Notes: a model not told the origin generated them from the letters alone. Counted from the stretch's first letter, positions 26,886 through 36,211 are shown. The stretch is DNA of 64,000 bases from ZC4RG30 sp963777735 (GCA_963777735.1 CAVZRQ010000002.1:62001-126000), one strand, 5' to 3'. A program made the numbers and translations.

Positions 26886-29170
26886 AAGTGAAATCACGCT
26901 TGTCGGGCATCTTCATCAGCTATCGCCGCAGCGATAACCCTGACGCCACCGGGCGCATCTACGACCGCCTCGTGGCCGAGTTCGGCAAGGCGCAGGTGTT
27001 CAAGGATGTCGACTCGATCCCGCTGGGGATGGATTTTCGCGGTCATCTGAATGAGATCGTGGGCGGTTGCGCGGCAGTGCTGGCGATCATCGGACCGAGC
27101 TGGGCTGATACGCGCAGCAATGCCGGGCAGCGCAGGCTCGAGGATCCCGACGATTTCGTGCGCATCGAACTGGAGGCGGCGCTTGCGCGCGGCATTCCGG
27201 TGGTGCCGGTGCTGGTGGGCAACGCGACGATGCCCGGTGTATCGCAACTGCCGGCGTCACTCGCGGAGCTGGCGTATCGGCAGTCGATCCAGGTGCGGCC
27301 CGATCCGGATTTTCACAACGATGCGACGCGGTTGGTGTCGGCGCTGCAGGCGATAGTCGACCCGGATGCGCCGCTGAGGAAGCCGCCTTCCAGCGCGAAG
27401 GCAGGGCCGGGCGCACATCTGAAGTGGATGATCGCATTCACCGCCGCGACACTCGTTGCCGCAGCGCTGGCCATTCCTGCGCTGACTCATTTGCGCGAGA
27501 CGCCACTGCCAGAGACGCGCGTCGACATCGTCACGCCAGCCACCGATGATCCGGGATCGTTTGCGCTCTCTCCCGATGGCAGGCAGATCGTCTACGTGGC
27601 AGAGAGTGACGGGGCACAACGTCTGTGGTTAAGGTCGCTGGCCAATGCGAATGCCCAGCCGCTTGCCGGTACGGACGGCGCAGCCTATCCGTTCTGGTCG
27701 CCCGACAGCCGATCAATCGGGTTCTTTGCGGCGGGAGCGCTGCGGCGACTGGACATTGATGGAGGTCAACCTCTGACACTCGCGCCAGTCACTATCGCCG
27801 CGGGCGGCGGGACATGGAACGCCAATGGCGTGATCCTGTTCCCGGCGATCGCGGCGGGTCCATTCTCCCGCGTTGCCGCCGGCGGCGGCGCGACGACGGC
27901 GCTCCCCCTGCTGGGAAAAGGCGAGGCCGGAAATGTACGCCCCCTGTTTCTGCCAGACGGTCAGCATTTCGTGTTCCTGGGTCGCGTCACGTCAGAAGCA
28001 CGCATGTACCTGGGTTCACTGGACGGGGCTGCTGCGGTTCAGCTGACCAGTGACGTCAGGCTCAACACCTCGATGGCGTACCTTCCATCCGGATGGCTGC
28101 TGTGGATACGGAAGGGTGACACGCTGGTGGCGCAGCGGCTCGACGTCGCCAAGGCAGCGCTGGTCGGCGAGATCGTGTCACTGGCTGAAGGGGTATCAGG
28201 CGTATCAGCTTCTACCACCGGGGTTGTGGCGTATCGAACGAGCGGTGGCGCAGGCGGGCAGCGCCAGCTGACCTGGGTGGACCGATCAGGTGCGGTGAGC
28301 GGCACCGTCGGCCCGCCAGAGGGATCGCTGTCTTCGCCACGCCTCTCCCCGGACGGTCGGCAGGTCGCTTTTTCCCGCCAGACGCAGGGCAAGACGGACA
28401 TTTGGCTGCAGGACGAAGCGCGCGCATCGCGCATGACCTTTGGAAGTGGGGTAAGCGGAATTCCGGTCTGGTCGCCCGACGGCAGGCGGCTGGCCTTCCA
28501 GGTGACTGAGGGAACAGCAACCGACTTCTACCAGAAGCTCACCGATGGCGCGCAGGCGCAGGAATCTTTGCTGTTGTCTCAACAGAACAAGTTCCCTACA
28601 AGTTGGTCCGCGGATGGCCGATACCTGCTGTATTTCAGTGTCAACGGAGGTCAGGGGGGCGTCGACCTGTGGGTCCTGCCGATGACCGGGCCGCGCAAGC
28701 CGTTTGCTTTCCTGCAATCGGTTTTCAACAAGGTATGGGGCGTGTTCTCGCCGGATGGTCGGTGGGTGGCCTATCAGTCGAACGAATCCGGACGAAACGA
28801 GATATACGTGCGCCGGTTTGTAGTGCCGGGCGATGCTACGGACAGCACGTCTGCGCGGGAAGCCCAGTGGCAAGTGTCCACGACGGGCGGCATCTATCCC
28901 ACTTGGCGCGCCGACGGCAAGGAACTGTTCTTCATCGATCCCGCGGGCATGATGGTAGCGGCGCCGATAACAGCTACCGGGTCGGTCGTGCCGGGCAAGC
29001 CGGCAGCGCTTTTCCAGACGAATGCAGTTGGGGGCGGCACCGATGCTGCCGAGCAGGGCAGGCAGTACGACGTGGCGCCCGATGGTCGGTTCCTGATCAA
29101 TCGTGTTCTGGATACAGGGAATTCACCGATCACGCTGATCCAGAACTGGAATCCTTCGACCAGGCCATGA
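26876..29170 (+). CDS. TIR - membrane segment - WD40-like (PD40/TolB propeller) protein
   Basis: A 764-residue protein, second in the TIR operon. The N-terminal TIR domain is of a different subtype from its neighbours (GIFISYRRSDNPDATGRIYD; VFKDVDSIPLGMDFRGHL; AVLAIIGPSWAD). One membrane segment follows (MIAFTAATLVAAALAIPALT), then about 500 residues of PD40/TolB-type propeller blades with repeated SPDGRxVAF-like strands (FALSPDGRQIVYVAE; RLSPDGRQVAFSRQ; WSPDGRRLAFQV; FSPDGRWVAYQSNES). The propeller is predicted to be periplasmic and the TIR domain cytoplasmic. This replaces the kinase domain of the common kinase-PD40 architecture. It overlaps the upstream gene by 10 bases. Confidence 0.87.
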   Translation: MPLKVKSRLSGIFISYRRSDNPDATGRIYDRLVAEFGKAQVFKDVDSIPLGMDFRGHLNEIVGGCAAVLAIIGPSWADTRSNAGQRRLEDPDDFVRIELEAALARGIPVVPVLVGNATMPGVSQLPASLAELAYRQSIQVRPDPDFHNDATRLVSALQAIVDPDAPLRKPPSSAKAGPGAHLKWMIAFTAATLVAAALAIPALTHLRETPLPETRVDIVTPATDDPGSFALSPDGRQIVYVAESDGAQRLWLRSLANANAQPLAGTDGAAYPFWSPDSRSIGFFAAGALRRLDIDGGQPLTLAPVTIAAGGGTWNANGVILFPAIAAGPFSRVAAGGGATTALPLLGKGEAGNVRPLFLPDGQHFVFLGRVTSEARMYLGSLDGAAAVQLTSDVRLNTSMAYLPSGWLLWIRKGDTLVAQRLDVAKAALVGEIVSLAEGVSGVSASTTGVVAYRTSGGAGGQRQLTWVDRSGAVSGTVGPPEGSLSSPRLSPDGRQVAFSRQTQGKTDIWLQDEARASRMTFGSGVSGIPVWSPDGRRLAFQVTEGTATDFYQKLTDGAQAQESLLLSQQNKFPTSWSADGRYLLYFSVNGGQGGVDLWVLPMTGPRKPFAFLQSVFNKVWGVFSPDGRWVAYQSNESGRNEIYVRRFVVPGDATDSTSAREAQWQVSTTGGIYPTWRADGKELFFIDPAGMMVAAPITATGSVVPGKPAALFQTNAVGGGTDAAEQGRQYDVAPDGRFLINRVLDTGNSPITLIQNWNPSTRP

Positions 29171-29189
29171 ACTGAACGAAACCGATCCT

Positions 29190-31037
29190 GTGACGACCCC
29201 GCCTGCGCACGACATCTTTCTCTCCTACGGCCACAGCGACGTGGCCATCGCGCGGCGTTTCGCGGAAGCGCTCGAGCGCGAGGGCTTTCGGGTGTGGTGG
29301 GACGCCGCACTGCGCTCGGGCGAATCTTTCGACACCGTCATCGAAGCGGCACTCGAATCCGCCAGGGCGGTGGTCGTGCTGTGGTCGGCCACTTCCACGC
29401 AATCCCGCTGGGTCCGGGCCGAGGCGACGCTGGCAGAGCGCAACGGCACACTGCTTCCAGTGATGATCGAGTCCTGCCGACGGCCGATCATGTTCGAATT
29501 GATGCACACGCCGGATTTCTCGCACTGGACTGGAAGTCCAACCGATGCGGCCTGGCTGTCCTTTGCCGCCGAAGTGCGGCAGCTGGTCGCAAAGGGTGCG
29601 CCGGCGTCCATCAAACTTGCCGCTGCTACGCCTCCGACGACAGAACGCAAGCCCTCCATCGCCGTGCTGCCCTTTGCCAACATGAGTGGCGACAAGGAAC
29701 AGGAATACTTCAGCGATGGCCTTGCCGAGGAAATCATCAACGCGCTGGCGCAGGTGCCCGGTCTCAAGGTGATTGCGCGCACGTCGGCCTTCGCCTTCAG
29801 GGGCCAGAACACCGACATCCGCAGGATTGCCGACACGCTGGGTGTTACCCACGTGCTGGAAGGCGGCGTACGGCGTTCGGGCAACCGCATCCGCGTGACG
29901 GCACAGCTGGTCATCGCCACGGATGGCACGCATCTCTGGTCCGAGCGCTACGACCGCGAACTGGCAGATGTGTTTGCCGTGCAAGACGAAATTTCTGCCG
30001 CTATTTCCGCGGCGCTGAAGGTCAGGCTTTCACCGCAAGTCGCCGCAAGGCCGCACCATGCTCCGACGCTTCCTGCCTATGAGGCGTTGCTGAAGGCGCG
30101 GCATTTTCATTGGAAGGTCACCGCCGAATCAATGAATCAGGCCAGGGTGTTCTACGCGCAAGCCATCGCGCTGGATCCAAAGTTCGCGCTGGCGCACGCA
30201 CTCTACGCGGACTATCTGTTCGGCCGGACCACGATCGGGCTGTCGCCATTGAGAGAAGTGGAGCCTGCCATCCGCGCCGTCGCGCAACGGGCACTGGAAC
30301 TGGACCCATCCCTCTCGGAAGCTCACGGGCCCCTGTGTCTTCTGGCGTCTTCCTTTGACTACGACTGGCACGAAGCTGGTCGCCAGTTCGCGCTGGCGAC
30401 GTCAGAGGGCCGCGCCTCACCGCATGTACACATGGGATGCGGGTGGAATTACATTCTCGCTTCCGGCCGCCCACGGGAAGCTGTCGAGCAACTCAAACTG
30501 GCCCTGCAGGGTGATCCACTCCACCTAACAACGCGTGCCGTCCTGGGGATGGCACTGGGCGCAGCAGGTCATTTTGCAGAGGCTGAGGAACTGCTGTTGC
30601 AGAGCAGGGATCTGGATCCCGATTTCCTGTGGATCAACTATTACCTGGCCGACCTCCACGCTTCACGCGGGCAATTTTCCGAAGCACTGCCCTCTGCCAG
30701 AAAAGCGTTTGCACTGGCGCCCTGGTATGCACCCGCAGCAGGCATCTTCGCCGGGCTTCTGGTTCGAACGGGCGAGCCGGAACAAGGCAGCGAAATTGCC
30801 CAGACGCTACGCATCAGCAATGCCTACGGTGCCGCAAAGGGACTGGCGATATTTCACACCGTCTGCGGTGAGATCGATCTGGCCGCGGACTGCTACGAGC
30901 ACGCGATCGAGGAGCGAGACTCATTTGTCGTGGCGTTTCTGCAAGGGGCGATCGGGCAGTCGATACGCGCGAGCACGCATTGGCCCAGACTGGCGGCGCT
31001 GATGAATCTCCCTGAGGCTGAGGCTCCCCCGACATGA
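29190..31037 (+). CDS. TIR - TolB-like - TPR protein (soluble form)
   Basis: A 615-residue protein, third in the TIR operon. The TIR domain (HDIFLSYGHSDVAIARRF; FRVWWDAALRSGESFDTVIE; VVVLWSATSTQSRWVRAEA) is of another subtype than those of genes one and four. From about residue 155 it has the TolB-like domain (SIAVLPFANMSGDKEQEYF) and TPRs that are very similar to gene four (LPAYEALLKARHFHWKVT is identical in both). There is no membrane segment between TIR and TolB-like domains. Start GTG 29190, 19 bases after the previous stop, with no strong ribosome site. Confidence 0.87.
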   Translation: MTTPPAHDIFLSYGHSDVAIARRFAEALEREGFRVWWDAALRSGESFDTVIEAALESARAVVVLWSATSTQSRWVRAEATLAERNGTLLPVMIESCRRPIMFELMHTPDFSHWTGSPTDAAWLSFAAEVRQLVAKGAPASIKLAAATPPTTERKPSIAVLPFANMSGDKEQEYFSDGLAEEIINALAQVPGLKVIARTSAFAFRGQNTDIRRIADTLGVTHVLEGGVRRSGNRIRVTAQLVIATDGTHLWSERYDRELADVFAVQDEISAAISAALKVRLSPQVAARPHHAPTLPAYEALLKARHFHWKVTAESMNQARVFYAQAIALDPKFALAHALYADYLFGRTTIGLSPLREVEPAIRAVAQRALELDPSLSEAHGPLCLLASSFDYDWHEAGRQFALATSEGRASPHVHMGCGWNYILASGRPREAVEQLKLALQGDPLHLTTRAVLGMALGAAGHFAEAEELLLQSRDLDPDFLWINYYLADLHASRGQFSEALPSARKAFALAPWYAPAAGIFAGLLVRTGEPEQGSEIAQTLRISNAYGAAKGLAIFHTVCGEIDLAADCYEHAIEERDSFVVAFLQGAIGQSIRASTHWPRLAALMNLPEAEAPPT

Positions 31038-32887
31038 GCACCAGCAGGCCAACTGTCTTCATCAGCTATGCATCACATGACGCTGCCATGGCGGACCTCG
31101 TGGTCGGCCAGCTCGAGCGCTCTGGCCTTGCAGGCTGGATTGCGCCGCGCGACGTGGTGCCGGGCGCGCTGTACGCCGAAGAGATTGTCCGCGCGATCAA
31201 CGAATGCAGTGTCGTTGTGCTGCTCCTCTCAGCGCATTCTGCCGCATCCTCGCATGTGGGCAGGGAACTGGAACGTGCTTCGTCGAAGAACAAGCGGATC
31301 ATCACGCTGCGCACCGATGCCACGCCGCTGCCGCCTGCCTTCGAGTATTTTCTCAGTGAGTCCCAGTGGATCGAGCTTGCTGTGGGTGGCATCGATTCGG
31401 CCTGCGCAAAACTCGTGGATGCGGTGGGTCGGTATCGGAGCCACGCAGTGACGTCGTCTGTCTCTGTGCCACCCGTTGCCGCAAGAGGGTCGGCCACGCC
31501 TTCCATCGCGGTGTTGCCATTCGCCAACCTGAGCGGCGACAAGGAGCAGGAATATTTCAGCGATGGTCTCGCTGAAGAACTTATCAATTCGCTGGCGAAG
31601 ATTCATGGGCTGAAAGTGATTGCGCGCAGCTCGGCATTCGCGTTCAGAGGTCAAAACTCCGATATACGGCGCATCACTGAAGTACTCGGCGTCGCGCATG
31701 TACTCGAAGGCAGCGTGCGACGTTCCGGCAACCGCATCCGCGTCACCGCGCAGCTGATTGCCGCAGTCGACGGCGCCCAGTTGTGGTCGGAGCGATACGA
31801 TCGCGAACTGGAAGATGTGTTCGCCGTGCAGGACGACATCGCCTCGGCCATTACCTCCGCGTTGCAGCTCAAACTGGCGCCGGTAGCTGCCAGCCCGCGT
31901 TACAAGCCGAAACTTCCCGCATACGAAGCACTGCTCAAAGCCCGCCACTTCCACTGGAAGGTCACCGAAGAATCGATGGATCAGGCGCGCGTATACCACG
32001 AGCAGGCCATCGCTCTGGACCCTCAGTTCGCGCTGGCGCAGGCAGAATTCGCGGAATACCTGATGGCGCGTGCCTTTGTCGACCTCTCGCATCAGAGCGA
32101 GATGGCGCCATTGAGCCGCGCCTGGGCGCAGAAAGCGCTGTTGCTCGACCCATCACTCACCGATGCCCATGCCTCGCTGTGCACCGTCGCTGCGAGTTTC
32201 GATCACGACTGGAAGGAAGCCGAACGGCATTTCCAGCTGGCCACGCCCGCGGGGCACGCCACGCCCTTGAGTCGCATGAACTGCGCCTGGGGCTATCTGC
32301 TGGCATCTGGGCAGGTGGATGCGGCCGTCGAGCAACTGCAGCTTGCCGTGCAGGACGATCCGCTCCACGCCACCGCCCGCAGCCTACTGGGCCTGTGCCT
32401 TTCTTCCGCCGGGCGCCATGACGAGGCGGAAGCCATGCTTCGGGAGACTGCGGATCTCTCTCCCGATATCGTCTTGCCCAAGCTCTATCTCATCCATATC
32501 CACTTCATCCGCAATCGGATTCCAGAAGCCCTTGCGCTGGCCGAGACGCTATTTGAACGGGCGCCGTGGTTTCTGCAGATCGGAGACGCATACGCTGGCC
32601 TGTTGGTCCGCTCCCACCAGGCCGCGCGCGGTGAGGCGATAATTCGGGGCCTGAATCCGGCCAGCCCCGATTACTGCGGGCGTATGGCGAGCTTTTACCT
32701 GTTCTGCAATGAACTCGATCTGGCCGCAGACTGGTACGAAAAGTCGCTGCTAGCCAAGGATGCAACCACTCCGATGGCTCTGCACTTCGAGATCTCGAGA
32801 GGTCTTCGCGCCAGCCCCCGGTGGCCAAAGCTCGCGCAGATGCTGAACCTGCCCGAATCGGGCGCCTGGAACGGGAAATCAGTGTGA
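31034..32887 (+). CDS. TIR - TolB-like - TPR protein (soluble, fourth TIR gene)
   Basis: A 617-residue protein, last of the TIR operon, coupled by ATGA overlap. Its TIR domain is close to that of the first gene (GWIAPRDVVPGALYAEEIV; RASSKNKRIITLRTDATPLP; FEYFLSESQWIE) while its TolB-like/TPR part is closest to the third gene, making the protein a mosaic of the two. No membrane segment is seen. The gene ends in a 9-base tail-to-tail overlap with the SLOG-like gene. Family function unknown; partner sensing through TPRs with TIR output is a reasonable inference. Confidence 0.87.
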   Translation: MSTSRPTVFISYASHDAAMADLVVGQLERSGLAGWIAPRDVVPGALYAEEIVRAINECSVVVLLLSAHSAASSHVGRELERASSKNKRIITLRTDATPLPPAFEYFLSESQWIELAVGGIDSACAKLVDAVGRYRSHAVTSSVSVPPVAARGSATPSIAVLPFANLSGDKEQEYFSDGLAEELINSLAKIHGLKVIARSSAFAFRGQNSDIRRITEVLGVAHVLEGSVRRSGNRIRVTAQLIAAVDGAQLWSERYDRELEDVFAVQDDIASAITSALQLKLAPVAASPRYKPKLPAYEALLKARHFHWKVTEESMDQARVYHEQAIALDPQFALAQAEFAEYLMARAFVDLSHQSEMAPLSRAWAQKALLLDPSLTDAHASLCTVAASFDHDWKEAERHFQLATPAGHATPLSRMNCAWGYLLASGQVDAAVEQLQLAVQDDPLHATARSLLGLCLSSAGRHDEAEAMLRETADLSPDIVLPKLYLIHIHFIRNRIPEALALAETLFERAPWFLQIGDAYAGLLVRSHQAARGEAIIRGLNPASPDYCGRMASFYLFCNELDLAADWYEKSLLAKDATTPMALHFEISRGLRASPRWPKLAQMLNLPESGAWNGKSV

Positions 32888-34372
32888 CTCGCTGAAACTC
32901 ACCATCGAGTGCCACTCGGCGACTTCCTGCAACAGCGCGCGTTCGGTGCGCAGCACCACTCGCTCCAGGCTGCTCCAGGTATTGCAGTAGCCGATCTGTG
33001 CCTCGCTGGCAGCGAGCGTCGCCTGCATGTCGCGGTAGCGGGCCACGCGGCGATGCAGGTCGTTGATCGAGATCAGCGAGATCATCGCCGTTGCCACGAC
33101 GGGCAACGCGATGGGCAGGAAGTCGAACACCGTACCCTGCAGCCAGGGCGATGCGTGCAGATGCAGTGACATCGTCACCGCATAGAACGCAACGCACACC
33201 ATCGCGGTGATCGTGGCAAACCAGAATACCCAGCGCAGCCGCCGGAGCAGTGGTACAGCCCGCTGTTCCTGGCGGCGATAGTAGGCGAGCTGGTCGCGGA
33301 TGCGCTTTTCGCCGTAGATGCGCTGGAACTCGCCGATCGACACCGGCGTTGCAGCCGCCGTGCGGCCGTGCAGGATGCGCAGCGAGCGTGACAGATGGTG
33401 CACGGCTGGCAGGTCCAGTTCGTGAAGCAGACTCGAAGCACGGGGCAGGCCCCAGGTCGCCAGCGCAGAGCGGCAGAACTCTGCGGCGAGCCGGCATTTC
33501 ACCCAGCTGCGCTCCGAATGCATGCGCCGTCGCAACACAAAGGCCGACGCAATGCCTGCGCCGAGGCAGACGAACTTGGCCCAGGCGAGCGTCGCGGAAT
33601 GGAGCGACCAGGAAACGGCCGCCGCCGCGATGAATGTCGCCAGCACATGCAGCATCACGGTCGAGACGGTCATGCGGCGCACGCCTGGAGCCGTGTGGGT
33701 AGCCGCGAAATCGCACTTCTGCTGGAAGGCGAAGACATTGTCCGGCGCCTTGAACGGATTCTCGCCCCATCCGGTGGTGGCGTCCGGCAGATGGTTGAGG
33801 CTGCTCAGCGCTGTTTCGGGAACCTGGAGATTGCCCCAGTTCTCGATGCGCCGCTCGCCGCTGACCGCATCAATGATGAGCAGGGGCCGGCCCAGCGCGC
33901 GGGCGTACTCGATCACTTCGGCAGTGCCGCCCTTGCCGCGAGCGGCTTCACCATCCCACACGGCGATCAGCAGATCCGAGCCGTTGACGGTTTCCAGACC
34001 CGCGTCGAGATAGGCGTCTTCGCGCTCGCCGCTGTCATTGCTGACCTGCACCTGTTCAGCCTGCCGCAACAATGATTCGACGGTCTGCCAGGCAGCGGGT
34101 TCGAAGTCTCTGGCGAACTCGGCGCGGGGCAACGGCAGGATGGCGTGCCAGGCCCAGCCGCGCGCAAGCGCCTCACGCACGAAGAGTTGATCGCTGCCTT
34201 CGGCCACCGAGGACAGCGCGATCCATTCGTCCTGCGTGACACTGCGCAGGTGTTCCAGGGCGGCTGCCATCGCGGCTGACAGGTGCTCGCCTTGAACTAT
34301 CTGCCGATGACCGGTGAATCCCGCGATTCGAAACACGGGGAGCTGGCTTCCGCTGCCTGGGGCGATTGACAT
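32879..34372 (-). CDS. SLOG-like nucleotide-sensor domain fused to SLATT-like 4-TM region
   Basis: A 497-residue protein. The first 200 residues look like a SLOG/LOG Rossmann domain: RIAGFTGHRQI, SSVAEGSDQLF, then LLIAVWDGEAARGKGGTAEV followed by IEYARALGRPLLIID, where the GKGGTxE loop corresponds to the nucleotide-binding PGGxGTxxE of LOG proteins. Two hairpins of membrane segments follow at about 236-280 and 385-450, separated by a soluble helical part, matching the SLATT-type 2TM effectors predicted in bacterial conflict systems by Burroughs and Aravind. It faces the TIR operon tail to tail. SLOG domains can bind TIR-made cyclic ADP-ribose signals in Thoeris, so a functional link is plausible but not shown. 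Start ATG 34372 is preferred to an in-frame start at 34453. Confidence 0.75.
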   Translation of the reverse strand: MSIAPGSGSQLPVFRIAGFTGHRQIVQGEHLSAAMAAALEHLRSVTQDEWIALSSVAEGSDQLFVREALARGWAWHAILPLPRAEFARDFEPAAWQTVESLLRQAEQVQVSNDSGEREDAYLDAGLETVNGSDLLIAVWDGEAARGKGGTAEVIEYARALGRPLLIIDAVSGERRIENWGNLQVPETALSSLNHLPDATTGWGENPFKAPDNVFAFQQKCDFAATHTAPGVRRMTVSTVMLHVLATFIAAAAVSWSLHSATLAWAKFVCLGAGIASAFVLRRRMHSERSWVKCRLAAEFCRSALATWGLPRASSLLHELDLPAVHHLSRSLRILHGRTAAATPVSIGEFQRIYGEKRIRDQLAYYRRQEQRAVPLLRRLRWVFWFATITAMVCVAFYAVTMSLHLHASPWLQGTVFDFLPIALPVVATAMISLISINDLHRRVARYRDMQATLAASEAQIGYCNTWSSLERVVLRTERALLQEVAEWHSMVSFSESH

Positions 34373-34584
34373 CCAGCTACTCTCGCGAAGACGCGACCTT
34401 GGTGTCAAATTGCATGCATGAGCGAGCGGTGTGCGGGTGTGAGGCGGCAGCAATCGGCCATTGCCGCGACAGGGTCAGTGTACGACACAACCGGGCAGCA
34501 TTTACAGACTGCCGTCGGACACCGACTTCGCGTAGAAGCTTCCCCCATTCTTCAAGCTCGCTTGCCTTGCCCAGGGGGATGCCG

Positions 34585-35643
34585 ATGACTCACACCGGGA
34601 ATGGATCCGCTCCGATACGGATGCATGGAATATCGAAGACCGCGATCTGGGTGGCGGCCGCGCGAGCGATTGGCGCCCGTGAGCCGGATCTGCGCGCACG
34701 GAATCCCGATCATCTGGCGGAAATTCTGCTCGGCGATCCCTCGCAACTCGATTTGAAGCATCCGGTCGTGGATGCATTGCGCGGAACATACGCAGCAGCG
34801 ATGCAGGACTTCGAAGTCGCGGGCATGGTTCGCGCGATGACGGAACGCGCGCGGTTCATCGATGAAGCCCTTGAGCGCGCGATTGCCGCAGGGGCGACCC
34901 AGGTGCTGGTCCTCGGCGCTGGCCTCGATTCGCACGCCTATCGCTTCGAGAAGTTGCTGGCGCATGCGCGGGTTTTCGAGGTTGACCGGCCAGCGACTCT
35001 GGACTTCAAGAGACGCCGCGTCGAGGCGGCATTGGGTGGTGCGCCGGCGAATCTCACGTACGTGCCGGTTGATCTGGAGCACGAGCAACTGCCTGCAGCG
35101 CTGGCGAGGCACGGCTACGACAGATCGCAACGCACCTTCATCATCATGGAAGGTGTGACGATGTATGTCCGGGAAGAAGCGCTGCGTGAGACATTCCGGT
35201 ATATCGGCTCGTCAGTGGCGGGCAGCAGCCTGGTTTTCGACTACGCCACTCGTGTGATGGTTGATGGCCTGAGGAATATGAACCTGGCGAGCATTCCTCC
35301 GGCCGCGAGGCCATCGATTCAACGCTTCATGGACCTGATCAGCGACGAGCCTTGGCTGTTCGGTATTCCGCTGGACGGCGAGAGGCAGTTCCTGGCGGAA
35401 GCGGGAATGGAGCTGCGCGAGGTGCTGACAATCGGGAGCAAGGAATCGGCCGCGCGCTACCTGACCCGCGTCGACGGAACGACCGTCGGTGCGGAGGCGC
35501 AAGCGAGGACGGAAGCCCTTCGCCAGATCATGCGGGCCAAAGCGGATTCACTGAGTCCCGAACAGCGCCAACTTCTTGAAGAAAGAATGCGCGAACAGGA
35601 GCGGCAGAATGCCTACCGAATTGCAGTCGCCGCGGTGGTGTGA
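34585..35643 (+). CDS. LCMT-family SAM-dependent methyltransferase
   Basis: A 352-residue class I methyltransferase of the leucine carboxyl methyltransferase-like (TIGR00027-type) family. SAM-binding features include QVLVLGAGLDSHAYRF, VFEVDRPATLDFKRRRV and YVPVDLEHEQL, plus the IIMEGVTMYV motif typical of the family. Substrate unknown; relatives methylate O- or carboxyl groups of small molecules. The ATG at 34585 is six bases after AGGGGG; the ATG at 34579 would overlap that site. The 212 bases upstream, shared with the divergent SLOG gene, show no clear promoter. Confidence 0.88.
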   Translation: MTHTGNGSAPIRMHGISKTAIWVAAARAIGAREPDLRARNPDHLAEILLGDPSQLDLKHPVVDALRGTYAAAMQDFEVAGMVRAMTERARFIDEALERAIAAGATQVLVLGAGLDSHAYRFEKLLAHARVFEVDRPATLDFKRRRVEAALGGAPANLTYVPVDLEHEQLPAALARHGYDRSQRTFIIMEGVTMYVREEALRETFRYIGSSVAGSSLVFDYATRVMVDGLRNMNLASIPPAARPSIQRFMDLISDEPWLFGIPLDGERQFLAEAGMELREVLTIGSKESAARYLTRVDGTTVGAEAQARTEALRQIMRAKADSLSPEQRQLLEERMREQERQNAYRIAVAAVV

Positions 35644-35716
35644 GAAGCGCTGGGCCGAGTTGGTGCGCCCTGGGCAGATTGCGCAGGCGTCGATGGACCT
35701 TCGGCACCAGTAGCGA

Positions 35717-36211
35717 CTATTCGCCAGCGGCGAGCGCAAGGTAATACGATTTCTGCGCCGGGTAGTACTCGTCGAACTTCCGGAATGGCCGTCCTTCGCG
35801 TGAATCGACAAGCAGGTCGAGATAGAACTCCCAACCTGGTCCGAAATCGCCTGCCATGTTGCGATCTGCCAGGTGGTGCACGAACGTCAGGGTGGTCGTG
35901 CCTCCTTTTTCCTCAAGGGAGATCTCGTACGACACTCCGTATGGACCGGTGCTGGTGATCGCGAGATGGCGTGGGGCTTCGCATCGCTCGACGACTGCCG
36001 TGGACTCGGGCGCGCCTTCCTCCTGGATCATCGTGTACGCAATCTCATTCCCGGGCCCGACCTTGTCGACCCAATGCCACGGGCCGAACCAACGCGCGGT
36101 GCTCTCGGGATCCGTGAAACTCTTCCAGACGTCCTCGATAGAGGCGCGAAACGTGCGGACCAGATGAAGATCGTTTCCGACCAATCGGCCAGATGGGGTG
36201 GGGGCGGTCAT
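35717..36211 (-). CDS. SRPBCC (AHSA1-like) domain protein
   Basis: A 164-residue START/SRPBCC-fold protein of the Hsp90-activator-homology type (FRASIEDVWKSFTDPESTARWFGP; YEISLEEKGGTTTLTFVHH). Members bind hydrophobic ligands in a central cavity. It is coupled to an upstream ArsR regulator through an ATGA overlap; this ArsR-AHSA1 pairing is very common in Proteobacteria and Actinobacteria. Ligand unknown. Confidence 0.9.
   Translation of the reverse strand: MTAPTPSGRLVGNDLHLVRTFRASIEDVWKSFTDPESTARWFGPWHWVDKVGPGNEIAYTMIQEEGAPESTAVVERCEAPRHLAITSTGPYGVSYEISLEEKGGTTTLTFVHHLADRNMAGDFGPGWEFYLDLLVDSREGRPFRKFDEYYPAQKSYYLALAAGE

Noticed and set aside
24828..32887. Canonical Thoeris system
   Set aside because: No ThsA-type SIR2-SLOG gene is present, and the TIR proteins carry large TolB/TPR or propeller parts unlike ThsB. 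Only a looser Thoeris-like idea is kept as a finding.
24828..32887. TIR genes as copies of a mobile repeat
   Set aside because: The similarity is at protein level with many silent differences, and no terminal repeats or transposase flank them; old gene duplication fits better.
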